A stretch of DNA of 64,000 bases from Membranipora membranacea (GCA_914767715.1 OU612066.1:35562283-35626282), one strand, 5' to 3'; positions 46,006 through 59,956 are shown, counted from the stretch's first letter. The notes: generated by a model not told the origin, from the letters alone. Numbers and translations: made by a program.

Positions 46006-48699
46006 GGTTGATTGCACACTTTGTTTGCAAATTGTTATGACTCAAACCGCTTACCGTCACATTGCTGATAATGGTTGGACATCCTCAAATGAGAAAGTAG
46101 GGCCTCTACCGATGATATCTTCTTGGGATGGGTCTGATGGCACACTGATGGTGTTGCTTCCATCGCTACTGAAAAACTTAAACAATCAAAATAACCATTA
46201 ATTAATTGCATCTGTAAAGAGTGTTTCTCTGATTATTTTGAGCAAAATTATGAATGCAAGTTGAGCGAACAGAACAGAAACAGATGCATACTGCCAACAG
46301 TTCTGTCTTATCTAGAGATATATTGTACTTATACTGCCGTACTACTTATTATCTGCTCAGAGATCTTTCCACAAAGTACAAAGTTATTTGCAGCAGTATT
46401 TAAAGCACCAGAATTTTATCACTGGGGGGTTTGCCTATGAAAAGTAATACTCACTGCTTTTCCATAATGCATGACGCTGTCATAAGCATATGGGGTGTTG
46501 AAGACATTGGTTGTGGCTACACTTGATTTTTCAAAGTTGCTTAGAGCTGACTCGGCTATGGAGTCAAAGTTAACTGTGACATAGTTATCTCTATCTGGTC
46601 TGGTGTGCTGATGTCTAACTCCCAGAGAATGCATCAACTCGTGAATAGGGGTCCGCTTTGACTAAAAAGATTTCAAATTAAAGTTCTGATCTTGACGCAA
46701 TATCAAATCGCCAGTTATCGACTCTAATGATCATGTAGGTTCCTTGTATTTCTGAGTGTGTTAGCCAAGATTTTTCATGGAAGTATGCTTTCTATCCTCA
46801 TTCTGGATTTTTCTGTATCATGTTGCAGGTTATCAACAACGTCATAGTAGATTCTAATAACTCACATTCAGGCAGTTTGTGCCGAGGCTGAGTTCTCCCG
46901 GAAGGTCAGAAAAGAACCAGTAACCAATGTAGGAGAAGCAGCCTGAGCCTCTGCTTATATTCACATAGTTATTCTCAGTTGTCTGCACTTTGAACTTGAT
47001 ACATGTATATTTCTCAAACTCAGCTAGCGCCTCAGCGAACACATCTCTCTCACTATCAGCTGAATGATAAACATATAACCAGTTAAGATTCACCAAGTTA
47101 GATGGGAGCTTTCAAAATAATAAATAATTTTAATCCCAAAGCAATAAATATAACGCAAATCAAAAGGTGCCTTCATCAAAGGGATTGACGGCCCAAGTTT
47201 AATGTAGTCTTAATTGTTCGCAATAATAATCGAGCATCTGGATAGAAAATCTGCAGAGTTTAGTGAATTTCTGTAACATGATCTGTACTTACAATAACTG
47301 GCTTGTGGAAATCTATAAATCAGTGTCTTATCTGGCCAGTAGTACCGAGTGTCTTGTATAGCATTTCTCTTTGTTCTTTGTCCCCTAGCATTTCATCGTT
47401 TTTTAGTTCCTTGGTGTCTGTTTTGTTGATTTTCAGTATTTCTACCACGATTGTTGCCTTGTCCCCTGCGATTCTTCTGTTTATTATTTCTGCGAGGAGC
47501 TCCATTTGAATTTTCTCTGTCATTTCCTCCTAGACAAAAGAATTAAAATCATTTCATGACTTTTATCAGCACAGCCAGATTTGGAAAAACTACATCATTT
47601 TCTAAAAGATTTAGAAATGTCTTATGCATGTACCAAATTGATTTAAAACGAACTTCTGGTAGGAGATTCACTTCTTCTGGAGTTGAAAGTCCTCAGACCC
47701 GCATCATTTTGGATTCTCCCTTCTCTTAAGGCATTTAACTCAACCTCTACAATATCTTTAGGATCGTCTTCCATGATATCTAATTCTATGATTCTCCCCT
47801 TGCCGTTAGGTCCATGAGCATTATCTGGTTTTCCTAAATACAAGACAATAAAAATATAATACAATATAATAAAAAACTAAATCCAAGCTAACATACATAT
47901 TTGGAAAGATTCTGGAAATATTAAAACAGGGAGGAAATTGACAGTGTTCTGATGCCCTGTGAATCACTAGCGTTGTTGAGGTGCTCAAATTCAGTGGAGC
48001 TCACAAAATTAAGATGTAGAATTAGATTAGAAATGGCAGCTCACAACACAAAACTTTCAATTATCCAAATAACTATTCTGACCACAGCTTAAATTATCAT
48101 CCCAAACAATAAAATCACCTAGCAAGGAATTGTAATAGATCATTAATTACCATGTGGTATTCTGTGAAGCTTGTGAATTTTGAGAAAGTGAATGGATAAC
48201 TACATCGAAATAACTTACTTCCTCTCCTGTTGTTTACTCCATACTTGAACCCTGCTGAACCAGCTATCAATTCATCCATAGATGTAGCTGCCATATTTGA
48301 ATACTTTTTATGGGTATATACTATTGCAGTATCAGTTAGATCTATCAAACTAACGCATGCTATTATGAGGATCTGTGAAAAAAGATGTTAAGACTAGATT
48401 AATAACTAAATAAGAGAGGTTGCCACCTTTCAGAATTTTTTATAAATGTATAAGAATTAAAATTTACAAAGAATTACTTGACATGTTTTTACAAATCTGA
48501 GAATGCTAACTCACCCTGAAGATGTAGATTTTCATTCTGTTGATCTTATGAACCAGCCTAACTTCAAAATAAACTCTAGCTCAGTTGTCAAATTCAGAAC
48601 ACACACACCGCTGTACAATCCTCAGACTTTACAAGAGCTCCAAGAACTTGTCAATCTGGGCGAAGTGTTGCTTGTGAAAACTGAATGGCTGTGCAGGCC

Positions 48700-48706
48700 T
48701 TTTATA
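48700..48706 (-). promoter_or_regulatory. TATA box of astacin copy 1
   Basis: TATAAAA in CTTGGTATAAAAGGCCTGC lies about 165-171 bp before the ATG at 48535. A CATTCAGTTTTC initiator-like sequence follows about 20 bases on. Both are conserved in copy 2. Confidence 0.7.
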
Positions 48707-50000
48707 CCAAGAAAAAGCAACAAATGGTCACATTAATCAACATTATAATGACTTTTGTGTGGCCACAAGGAGAGACAAAGCTCAATGTCACATAAGTCAC
48801 TGATCTGAGAAGATTAGTGAGACTATAAATTATCTCTGTAAGATTATCTCATTATCGGATTCGTGTGAGATGATATTGTGATCAAGTTGCTTGCCAAACA
48901 GGATATTGCCACAGTAAGAGAAACCACTAACATATAACAATTGTTTTAGTTTTTGCAAATCAAAATTAAATCTCTCTTTAAGAAAGCAATTCCCAGTCCT
49001 GTGATGGCCATTTAAGAGGATTGCATCAGTCACCACATTTTAAGCTGTCCGGTAACAAGTTCAACAATACTGAGATACCAGCCCTTTGCATCGGGGTGGT
49101 TTATTATGTCTAATCTTTTTACTACACAGTCATAATCCGAAATCTGACAAACATTTACACCGCCCCTCTTTCCATGTATAAAAGATCTTCAGCTAAATAA
49201 TTGGTATGGTTTCACAAAAAATTGTGTCATGACTAAGGCGGTATCAGTTCTGCCTTTTTGTTCTTCAATAACAATAATTTTAATATGAGCATTTTACAAC
49301 AATCAATCAGTGTTTGGCTTGTCTAAGATTATAGCAGAAATGAATCTATGGAGGTTCATGAAAACACATCAAGGTTTATTGCTTGGCAAGTATTTTTCAT
49401 ATGGCCTGATGTAAGGAAACTAAGCTTGTGAAATCACATTAGCCTATACACAAGTACATCTTACAAAAAAAACATCATATTATCCTCTACCTAATAGAGA
49501 CTACAGTCTATAAAATGAACCATATGCAACAAAATTTTGTAATCTTGCATTTGAACCTGTCGGCATCGAGCATTGAATCTCATCAGCCAGATTAAAACTC
49601 GGCGCACAGGACAAAAACTAGGCTCTCACCATTGATCTGTAGACCAAAAAAAATGATGTAACCATATACATGAGAATGAGGCAGTCAAAGTGCCTCCTCT
49701 TTTTACTAGATTGAAACATATTGACACTCTTTGCTCTGAAAAAAGTGTCCTATGCGTCACAAATAATGCACCAAATTTCCTTTGCGAGTGAAAATGCTAT
49801 ATCTTCAGGGCGGTAATTATGTTGTTCTTCGACTTGTTGATGGTATTTAATGGATAAGAATGGGCAATAATATGTGCCAGGTATGATGCATATGTGACAT
49901 TTGAATGGCCCCTGAAGATAACAATATGAAACACGGGGCAAAAAAACAATAATATATTATTTCATGAGAAAAATTCCAACATAAAATATTTTAAGTAAGT

Positions 50001-52785
50001 TAAGTATGTTAAGTCTTCATTGCCGGGATGGTTATCCCTACTAGAGTACAGTTACTGGGACCCATGCATCATGTACCGTGTGTCACGCCCCGTGTGTTAT
50101 GCTCCATGTCCAAAGGGAGGAAGGCACCATCATGGCTAACACAATATCATAAGTAATTCGTGTGTTGAACCATATTATTATGCATATCCTCATCAGTTGT
50201 AATCAAGAATTTTGAAAGAAGCAATAATTTCAATAAGTAACACCAGTAAGTCCCGTTTGTGACGAAACTGTTAAGGCTCTGCAGATGAGCAATTATGGTT
50301 CTGAACTTCTGAGTAATTATAAAGCTATTTTTATGGTTTCTTTGGCACACAGTTATCACATAAATAAAGTAATGAATACAGGAAATTTCTTACCTCATGG
50401 CAGTGCCATACAATCAAATTTTGTATTAAATTCGATGATTTTCAGATCATTTTTAACAAGATAACATAAAGCTGCACGTCATCACCCCACCACCTCACTA
50501 CGTCACCACCTCACGTTGTGTTACCATACCTGCATTTCTCTGTGGCCAATATGAGGAAATCAGAGGTATGGAAACGTCCTACAAAACCACGACCAACTGC
50601 TTTCCTCCAGTGATGGCCATTGGATTATTGTGATAACCTCAAGGCACTGACCATGGCTCCCGATATACTAGATGAGGATGTAGCACTTGCAGACTCTTCA
50701 GCACACAGGTTCACAGTTTCTAGTTTTAAGATAATATTCGTAACAGTCCGGCAGCCTCATTTATAAAATTGGCCATATAGGGTTTGAAAGTGTCGTTTCT
50801 GTTCTGTTTTTTATGAGCTGTGAAAATGATGATAATCTAGCTCATAAAATGTTGTCAAAAACTCTATCAGTACAAATGACATTGATCAACAAATGAAATG
50901 ACTGTTTTGAAACTGGCAGTATTTGAGAGAAAATGCACAAATTAGCGGTCAAACAAGATTTGATTTGTCTGCTATATGATAAATAGCCCAGACAAGACCC
51001 AAAATGGCTGCAATGAGTCTGTATATCACCCTTTGGTAACAAACATAAAAACGAAATCAGTTTTTAATTCATGCTGCCGCACTGAAATTAGTGATCTATG
51101 ACTGAATCTTTCTCTTATTAAATGATGATGATAACTTTATATGAAATTTATTACGGTCAGCCCGTGGATGTGTGGCACAAAAAACGTCTGTATCTTTTAT
51201 CTTTTAGATACTGCCTATTTAAGGATCTGTCATTAAACAAAATTAATTACTTCTTGAAAGATGAATTATTTGGTCATGAACACAGCTTAGACGACTAAAA
51301 TGGATGCATGCGGTCCAAGTTAAGCCTCTTAGAAGTAAGTATTTTTAATGTCGCTTGGTCCTTGTATGAAGCCACAAACACTGCGTTGTGAATCAAATTG
51401 AGCAGTGCTATGAGCAGTAATTTAACTGTTAGACCTGATTTGATGCTATGTGATATTTTACATACTCTGGAACCTATCGGATACACTAATAGACTCTTTT
51501 AGAGGTTATAACCTATGCACAGTTGCCTCATAATGATATTTTTATCTCTGTTTTTTTTCAATCTCAATTGCAAGGAAAAGCTACTGCACGATTTTAATTT
51601 ATGAAGAACCAAATCAAGTTTTAGTTGATTTATTGATTATTGATGGGCTAGTAAGGATCACAATAGCTTCAATACACATTTTTCTGTACATTTCTTCCAT
51701 TCAACCTTTCTTTCTTTTCTGTGCTTTGTTAGCCAAGTGTTGGTCGGGTTTTGGGAAATTTACCATCCATATGTCTGTGCGGTATAAAAAATAAGTTCAA
51801 GTTTATAGTTCCGTCCTTTATTATACACCTAAATATTGATCCAGTATACAATGAACTTCGAGCAATCTTAGAAACCAGAGAAAATCATAACTTGACTTTG
51901 AGGAATTCATCACCTCAAACGACTGCAAATCTGCTTGCATACTCAGTTAGTTCAATGGTTTATTGCTAGCTTGTAAATCTTAACAAATCACATGAATGAA
52001 GTATGCCTTAGTAAAAGTTTTGTAGGTAGTCAATGTAATTTTTGGTAATTTCACCAGACGTGCACTCTTGAATAAGTGATGTGTTTATCTGCTGCATCAG
52101 GTTAATCAGCGGCAGTCTACAGAGAGAGAAGTGCGTGGCGTTTTGTGACACAAATTGAGTTATGCCATAATTTTGATTAAAATAATGTGGTCAAAGATGC
52201 CATAGATTCAAGTTGATTTTGACCTCAATCCAGTACAGTCTCAAGACCCTTGAAAGAAGTCCAACAAGAGGTTTAACTGCGAAAATAACTATCAGATATG
52301 ATCACCAATACAATATTAAAATGTTTCAAAAAGCAATATATCATGTTGAAGAAAATCATTAGAATAAATCTGCCCTTGATGTATGCCCTTGATTATTATT
52401 TCGTATAAAATGGCAATTACTATATCATTGCCTTGTCCATCAACTGTATCAACAACTTGATTAATGTGTTTAACCAGGCAGTCATGATTGTGTTTAAATT
52501 TCTTTTTATCCAAGTGCGAAGATTAGTTTACCAACGGTATCGACGATGTTGGCCCTATTTTTTTTCCGCAAGTGTTGGAAGATTATTTGTCATTATCTTT
52601 AAATTACAATGCTGAACAAGAAACTACAAAATGAAGCTTCTACAGAACAACTATAAACTATTGTGATTTTAAATGAGCTCTGATAAATTTGTTATAACAT
52701 CACAAATTATTATTCTGATATTTTTCACATACATTCTATTTCTTTTGAGATCATATTGGTCTGTGTCTATGTAAGAAATACTGTG
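50001..52785. other. Gene-free spacer of the astacin inverted duplication
   Basis: It is AT-rich, with only short unsupported frames and no clear repeat. No recognised feature. Confidence 0.5.
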
Positions 52786-52789
52786 CAAG

Positions 52790-53255
52790 CCTAGCACATT
52801 TCTTGGCAGGCGGTCCTTGATGCCAAGGAATTCAATCTGAAATATGGTATGGTGTTGATCAAAAATGTATTGTGCTAACACATACCTTCCATTTTCTTGG
52901 TCTCCTTATCATGAAATGACTGCTGCATTTCTCGTTTGTCGTCATTTGTTGCTAATTGAGGTCATGAGCACAAATTTAAATTGCTAGCTCATTCAATCAA
53001 CAAAGATATCAAGCAAGATATAAGTTTCATCCACAAAGGAACCTCTGATATGGTTACAAATTTCAATTAAACATTGGCTTTTTCAAAATCATTAGCTGTG
53101 TTCATTTATATTAATACACACTTTGAGTGATAGTAAATTTAATCCTCCTATAAATGAGAGATTTTAATCCAAAAAGTCAGAGATTATCATTCATCACTCA
53201 TCATATTGTGTCAAGAATGAAACCTTCCAAACTGACAACAGGATGATTTGTTCAC
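52790..53255 (+). repeat. Dispersed repeat, unit 1 of 3
   Basis: Shared strings with 56405-56870 and 57820-58105 include TTTCATCCACAAAGG, AATTAAAC, CATTAGCTGTGTTCAT, GATTATCAT and GTGAAACCTT-type ends. All three are in the same orientation and diverged. No coding frame is shared. Confidence 0.65.
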
Positions 53256-53429
53256 TATCACTAATCGCTATACCGTGATGTGTGAAGCTTTGTTTCCTTT
53301 CACTAGGACAGTAGTGACGTACTTGCCGAGAGACATTATTGCTATTATAATACATTGCTCATCTTATTGTGTGAAGTACGATTACTTACAAATTGACAAC
53401 ATGATGTATTGCTCAGAGTTTAGTATTTT

Positions 53430-54005
53430 GGTTGGCAAGCAGTTTGGTTTCAGAAAAGGTTGAAATATTACCTTTTCTAATTAATGATTTAATGGAGCTG
53501 CTCTATAGAAATTTTTGCACCAAAGCAATACTAGTGACTATGCTATCATGATTTTTTTAGACCATAAATCATCTCTCGATGGCAAGCTTATTAAATGTTA
53601 ACGGATAAGCAGGCAACAATCCGTACAGGGAGGATGTGAAAACTCAAGCCTTAAACCTACTACGATCAACTTCCTCCAGTGTTCAACTTAAGGTCCTTTA
53701 TTTTTCTTGATTTATATCTATGACTTATTGAAAGCTGCTTCATCTCTAATATAAATATTTCATGCAGATGACGCAAATATTTTCTCAACTGACCAAAATC
53801 TGTAAGCACAAGAGATCTCAAAGAGTTGAACATTTGTGCATTGCCAACAGACTAAATTTAAATCCCCAAAAAAACGAGTTGATTCTTCAAACTATAAACT
53901 TCCTCTCAGCTGTAAAACACATGGAGATTTAAAACAACACAACATTTTCAGGCATTATTTTAGAAAAAGCAGTATGAAAAGAGATTTAAATGTGGTTAAG
54001 AATTG
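53430..54005 (+). pseudogene. LINE reverse transcriptase fragment
   Basis: Readable pieces in shifting frames are VGKQFGFRKG, then FLDHKSSLDGKLIKC (RT motif around the first catalytic Asp), GPLFFLIYIYDLLKAASS, and HADDANIFSTDQNL (the FADD box changed to HADD). ALPTD and LNPQKNELILQT-like remains follow. The order fits a CR1/Jockey-type RT. Multiple frameshifts and stops make it inactive. Confidence 0.7.
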
Positions 54006-54599
54006 TGATGACAACTTTGTGTGACCATTAAATACGATATAGACCACGTAAATACAAAGCTGTGTTAACTTGCTTATGTGGTTTTTGTTTAAACACAGGT
54101 ATTTTGTGGTTACTGGTTGGAATTTGCGTCATAAAAGTGGGTTTGCGTTCTGAAGATGAGTTAGGCTTTTAATTTGCAACAACAGCGTTATAAATTAGTG
54201 GTTTCTATATTATAGCAATAATCTGTTTTCACAATCAAGTTGATCACAATAGCGTCTCACACCGATCCATAAACCATAATTTATGGTCACTTTAATTTCC
54301 TGTATATTATAGTTTAATGTGATTTTTCACTATCATGATAATAGATTCAAAAGAGATAGCTTAACATTAATAATGTTGCACTGAGTAACATAAATACTAA
54401 TTCATCTGAATTTTGTTTATTTTATTGTTTAAAACACTGTGTGTTTTGCCTGACAATTTTTAAAGAGCATGCCATTGGTTGCATTGGACTCCATCATTGT
54501 TTACGGATGTACAATTTTATTGCTGAATATTATTTTTGATGCAATTTGAAATTGTATTGAAACCACAGGATAATTTAGGAAATTAAGGAAGAGACATGG

Positions 54600-54900
54600 G
54601 GGTCAGCAAATATCGACTTGCTATACACCGTTAAAAAGCTGCCGAGCTATTGTTCGTCAAGCTCAAAAATGTGATTGAATGATGTAGCGTCATATTATCG
54701 AAGAAATGAGGCCAAAAAGACTGTTTTTAGCAAAGGGGATGGCTGAGCTAATTTGAACACTAGAAATTTCAAAACAGTTTATATTCATTCATAGAGATAT
54801 AGTTCATCCTACTTTTTGGTTGAAAATGATATATGATGAGCCCAAAGTGGCTTCATAAATTTAATGATATAATGTGAAATTTTAGCAACGATTTGAGACT
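54600..54900 (+). repeat. Diverged single arm of the TTAA palindromic element family
   Basis: AAAGCTGCCGAGCTA, TGAATGATGTAGCGTCAT, GAAATGAGGC and AGAAATTTCAAA follow the same order as in 39105-39260. There is no inverted partner nearby, so it is an old, incomplete relative. Confidence 0.65.
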
Positions 54901-56404
54901 GATAGAATAAGTAGAATCCAAGTTTATTACTAGTTTCCACTGGAGTGCTGTTTAAATGACACGTATCCAAATTTTCAGCAGTACAACAGTTGTATAAGGA
55001 TTAGCACAGACCATCAAAGGTAGATACATTTGGCGTCCTTTTATCATAACATCAAATATGCTGTCAATAGGACCTTTACTAAGACAAGACAATGGAACTT
55101 AAAATCTCTGACACTTCGGTAAAAACTAGTAATATATTACACTTCAACCTGACTGATGAGGCAATCATTACTCCTTACTTGATATTCTTTATCAGCTTGT
55201 TTCAAATATTTTCTCCGATCACTGATTATAAAATAAGGGCTTAAATTTATTTTGAAACTTTTGTTAATTAGATCGGGTCATCTTATGTAACTGGTTGTTG
55301 AATCTGATAAGGTATTTAATTTGATGTACAAACCTTCATTGAATACCAGATGTTATAATGATTAAGTCTTGTCCAGTTCCGTTGTTCCAATGTATGTAGT
55401 TTTACAGGTTACGACTTTAAGAAAATCACCATAACACCACAAGTCAGTTGGCAATTTCCAAATACATACAGCAAGCACAACAATCTTTTAGCCCATGAAT
55501 AATGAAAAATATTCTGTCATGTAACTCAAGATAATATATTCTTCTCTCTAAGCGTCGCTGAGATACTTTCTCCAGTCTACTTGTAAAGTTGAGTAAATAT
55601 ACTAGCTTAAATATTGGACTAAATCCTTATTATAATGTCTTGTGTTGTATTAGCTTGAGGACAAATAAAGCTTTATTTGTTATCCCTCCTGGTGCATAAC
55701 AAATAAGATCGGGCCGCATGTCTGCATGCAGATAAATATAAAAGAGTATATTCATGCTTATTACTAAACATTTAGAAAAAGGTTTGGGTTTATTGCTGAG
55801 AGCACGGTCAATGACATTCCGTTGGTCATTGCAGTGCAATTAAGTTTAGTTCCATAAAATATGTCACAACTGGCCAGAGCATCATATTGTGCAACTTGAT
55901 AATCTGTGTTTATTTTCTGCTAAAAATATGTGTTGATTTTTGTTTATATTTAGTAAAGTCTCAACTATAGCCCATGCTCAATTACTTACGGCGGACTATG
56001 AGTAATATCAGTACTTGCTGAAGTACCTAATTCAATTTTCAACTGATTTATTGTTTGATTGATCATATTGCTATCACTTAATTTTAATAACACCGGCCAG
56101 TTTCTGCTGATGGAAACGATAGGTGGTTTACCTAGGGGAATTGATGGAGATTTTCATTAAAATTCACAATTTTTTTTAAAGTCACATATATTGTGCATAA
56201 GAAAAGTCTTCTATCGCCAATAACTAGGATAAAATCTCATTCAATAATCTCAAGTTTGAAACATATTGCAATCATTAATTTTTATGGTCTTTATTTAATT
56301 TACCAAGCATATTTAATGTCAGCATTAGTAGGAGCTGTGACTTTCATTGTACATACCTTGATTGATTTTTAAAGTATTGTCTCATATTCCGGTAAAAAAA
56401 AGGT
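54901..56404. other. Gene-free stretch
   Basis: No supported coding frame, RNA or repeat is seen. Confidence 0.5.
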
Positions 56405-56870
56405 AAGCATATTTTCTGGCAGATTGTCACAGATGGCGAGGAATACAATGTTGAATACTGGTAGGGTTTTAAACAAACTATAGGGTGCTAATCCGTACAC
56501 ACCAGCTTCATTATATCTTTTATCTTGGAATATTTGCTACAGCTGCTGCATTTTTTGCCAGTCATCCAGTTTGCTTTTTGGCGTCATGAACCTCAATTTG
56601 AAATGAAAGCAGATTTAAACAAAGATATCAGGCAGATTTTAATTTCATCCACAAAGGGATAAAACCTTAGATGGGATTACAAATTACAATTAAACCTAAA
56701 ATATTGGCTTGCTGGAAAGCATTAGCTGTGTTCATGGCCTAATTTATATAATTACACATAATTACCAGCTTTGAGTAGTGGTGAAATCAATCTTCCTGCC
56801 AATGTTTAGAATGGGATTGTGTGACGAGTGAAACCTTACAAATTTTGTGAGGTCACTAGTTCTTGTGATT
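56405..56870 (+). repeat. Dispersed repeat, unit 2 of 3
   Basis: It aligns with 52790-53255 from TTTCTGGCAG onward, through CACAAAGGGATAAAACC, CATTAGCTGTGTTCATGG and GAGTGAAACCTTACAAA. Confidence 0.65.
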
Positions 56871-57819
56871 GGGTCAGATGGGACATACTTGCCATGTGGC
56901 AATCCTTGACGTCATTGAGTGAAAATCCATTGATTTATATCTGCCATTATCCTAAGCAAGCTGAATACTGATTGTTTTGCAGACAATCATCATAATCATC
57001 ATTTAAGATCAAAATGGAGGAACGGATTAATTTAAATGGATAATAGATCTATTGCCATGACACAGTTTGTCGTACAATCCTTGGATAACCAAAACCAAGA
57101 ATATGGCAGATGTAATTAAAATAGAAGAATCATCATAAGATGAAAATACCCATATAGTAAAACATGTAATGAGTTTTAAATATGGTCAAGAGTGTCACAA
57201 CTGAGTTATACATAGAACATCTAAATCAGATGCCTGTAAAAGTTAATATACATCAAATTGATTCATCTTGCATTATAGGGATATCCAAATACGCATAGTG
57301 CTCTGTGAGGACGATCTATACTTCAAATAGTGGCCATACTGTATTTTGCATGTAGCTAAGCTTCCCAAGCCATTCTACACAAAACACCATAACTATACTG
57401 GTACCAACTTCTTTTTGGGCACTTTTCAAAATAATCCGGAACCTTTGGATGTTAAAATACCAAGTTCGAAAATTGCCATGCTGACTAAGACCGTGATTTG
57501 CATCAAACTGTTCTTATGGTACAAGTGCTCGAGTCCCACATTATCTCTCAGTTTGCAAGCATCTGCTAGCATTTCCCCTTGCTGGAGGTCACTTCAGCAC
57601 CCCTCCCACAATTACCCTGCCCTTTGCAATACACATGAAAAAGAGGTTTGTCAGAGGCAATCAGTCCCATCTAATTAATATTGTGTGGAGCAAGCCGATA
57701 GATTTCGGTTATCGACAGTTACAAAAAATAACTCTGTCAACTTGGCACATTAGGTGGCACGCTGTTCCATCTTGAAATAAATCAGCTAGAGCTGCAACAT
57801 GTGAAATTTTACATTTTTT

Positions 57820-58105
57820 ATGTGATTAGTTAGTTGACGCCCTGAGCTCGGATTTGAGATGGCAATTCAAACAAAGATAACATGCAAGATTTAAATTTTA
57901 TCCACAAAGAGATAACGTCTTTGATCGCCTCAAAAATTACAATTAAACCTAAAAACACAATTACACGTGAGTGATGGTAAATTTAATCCTACGTTCAATG
58001 GGATAATCCTGAAGACAAATTGTTAGAGATTATCATACATTTCCCTTCAGATTGTGTAAAAGATGAAACCTTACAAATTCACAACAGGACGCATAACTCG
58101 GCTCC
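57820..58105 (+). repeat. Dispersed repeat, unit 3 of 3 (shorter)
   Basis: It shares TTTTATCCACAAAGAGATAA, AAATTACAATTAAACCTAAA, GTGATGGTAAATTTAATCC and GATGAAACCTTACAAATTC with the other units. The 5' part seen in units 1 and 2 is missing. Confidence 0.65.
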
Positions 58106-59784
58106 ATGATGCAGGATAATGAGGAGAGTGGTTAGTTTTCTATATCTGCTCCACCCATATACATGGTCAAAGAATAATTTTTTATTTCACTTAAAGCTAT
58201 AATTGCCAATTTACAGAGCCTCAACAGTGTTGTGACGTACGGGATCAGAAAACTCATAAAATATAGTTCCTTAATAAAATTATAGATTTTTTTAAATGCA
58301 GCGTAATGGAAACTTTTGAGGATGAGGATGTGGTTCAACACAATAATTCCTCCAGTAACACACGGGATATTACGCACAGGATGTGACACATGGGACAGAA
58401 GACTGACAAAACATAAAATATCACCTAAGCAACTTACCAGATGTTACGCCAGGAAGCACGGGACACTAAGTTGTACTCTGAGAAAAATGATCATACCAAA
58501 AAATACTAATAAAAAATCAAAACAATGGTGGACTTGTATGGATGATCTTCTAAAATATCATATGACACATCACAGTAATTGAATTCTTTGCACAATTTAA
58601 AAAGAATGTTATCAACTGGTAATCTCCCAATTCTAAGCCTAATCAAGTGCACAATTTTTTTCTGTTTTATCTAACCTTGAATTCCAAATAGAGAAAAGAC
58701 TATGGTCAAACATCTTTTGTGGTGGGTTGTTCATCGGTAGTGTTTACTGCATATTAACTTTTTTATGTTACAATTTTTCTCATCAAATATGATATGTCTT
58801 TGTCTTGTGCTTCAGATTTTTATCTTCATGGGTCATTAAAACCTCAAATATGCATACCTAGAGAATATTACCTGTTGAATTCTGTTTTATAAAATCGATA
58901 ATTGGCAGAACAAGAATAATTTCCACCCGAAGATAGTTTTATTTCCCTCAGAAGTATAATATTTGTGACACATCGGATACTTTTGTTATTCCAAAGAATG
59001 TCAATATGTTCTGATCACGTAAAAAGAGAAAAGAAATGAACCACAACGTTTTTATGAAGATCATCACCTACCAAGTTTTGTCCTGTGAGTCACGTTTTTA
59101 CCAGGCTGATGAGATTCAATTCTTAAATCTGACAATTTCAAACACAGGAATACAAAATCTTGTTGTTAACGGTATACTTTATTAGTGTGTAGTTCCTGGG
59201 AAGGAGAATATGGGTTTTTTCGTATGATCATCATCTGTTTTATTGGTTCCTCGAAAATGGCTTTGCCTTTGTGTATAGGCTAATTTGGTTTCATATGCTT
59301 TGAATCCTTAAATTAGGACAGAAATACTTGCTACACAATAACCCTTGATGTAATGGATCCAATTTTTCACACAATATTTTTATAATACATGTAGAGAGGG
59401 GTGTATCATGACTGTCTGGCAAAAATACTAGAGCTGGTATCTCAGTATTGTTGTTTCTTGTTTGTGCACAGCTGACTGATGACTGATGCAATTTCTTATA
59501 AAAGGGTATCACAAGACTGGGAATTGCTTTCTTGATACAATAAAACATTTCTTATAATGTATTAGGGGTTTCTCTATTGTGCCAAGATCCTGTTTTGCAA
59601 ACAACTTTATCCGCAATATCATCTCACACTAATCTAATAATGAGATAATCTTACAGATATAATTTATAGTCAGAATAATCTTCTCAGATGAGTGATTTAT
59701 GTCACATTGAGCTTTATCTCTCCTCACTGTCACGCAAGAGTCATTATAATGTTGATTAATGTGACCAACTTAGCATTTTCTAGG

Positions 59785-59791
59785 TATAAAA
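59785..59791 (+). promoter_or_regulatory. TATA box of astacin copy 2
   Basis: TATAAAA in TAGGTATAAAATGCCTGC lies about 170 bp before the ATG at 59957. An initiator-like CATTCAGTTTTC lies at 59804-59815. The same arrangement is found in copy 1. Confidence 0.7.
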
Positions 59792-59956
59792 TGCCTGCAC
59801 AGCCATTCAGTTTTCACAAGCAAATCTTCACTCAGATTGACAAGTTCTTGGAGATCTCGTAAAGTCTGAGGATTGTACAGCGGTGTTTGTATTCTACATT
59901 CGACAGCTGAAAAATAAATTCATTTTAAAGTTCTGTTGAATCTGTAAATCAACAAA

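Larger units (their letters stand above)
42573..48535 (-). pseudogene. Astacin metalloprotease with EGF-like and MAM-like modules, copy 1 (15 exons, disabled)
   Basis: Minus-strand exons: 48535-48515, 48372-48219, 47833-47654, 47529-47293, 47059-46866, 46661-46455, 46176-46056, 45613-45502, 45288-45103, 44764-44606, 44426-44274, 44023-43749, 43465-43311, 43010-42944, 42650-42573. Order: signal peptide (exons 1-2), propeptide, KRNAIQ activation site, astacin domain with HELMHSLGVRHQHTRPDRD and Met-turn SVMHYG (exons 4-7), several EGF-like cysteine modules (exons 8-12), then a MAM-like C-terminus with YLYVEGS, WCIDVQFRL and VAVDAI. Defects against copy 2 are an in-frame TGA at 47395-47393, a short deletion at the end of exon 7 making ATGTGA, a 4-nt duplication (TTCA) in exon 8, and a foldback insertion plus a 3-nt duplication in exon 9, both bringing stops. 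Splice sites are preserved, so the decay is recent. Transcription from its TATA promoter is possible. Confidence 0.85.
42573..50000. repeat. Inverted duplication arm (astacin locus, left)
   Basis: The arm matches 58740-64000 and presumably beyond the window, in reverse orientation. Homology covers exons, introns, promoter and about 1.5 kb of upstream flank. Examples outside the gene are TTGAATCTCATCAGCC near 49575 against 59106, ATTAGCCTATACACAA near 49440 against 59272, and GAGAAAAATT near 49965 against 58777. Confidence 0.85.

Noticed and set aside
47320-47523. 67-residue minus-strand frame overlapping astacin copy 1 exon 4
   Set aside because: It is an alternative frame of that exon. The correct frame, shown by copy 2, is the one with the in-frame stop.
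57346-57678. 110-residue plus-strand open frame in the spacer
   Set aside because: No recognisable domain, no splice signals in register and no homology within the window; likely chance.
58316-58582. 88-residue frame with KQWWTCMDDLLKYH-like end
   Set aside because: It faintly recalls LINE C-terminal sequences but is too short and isolated to support a call.
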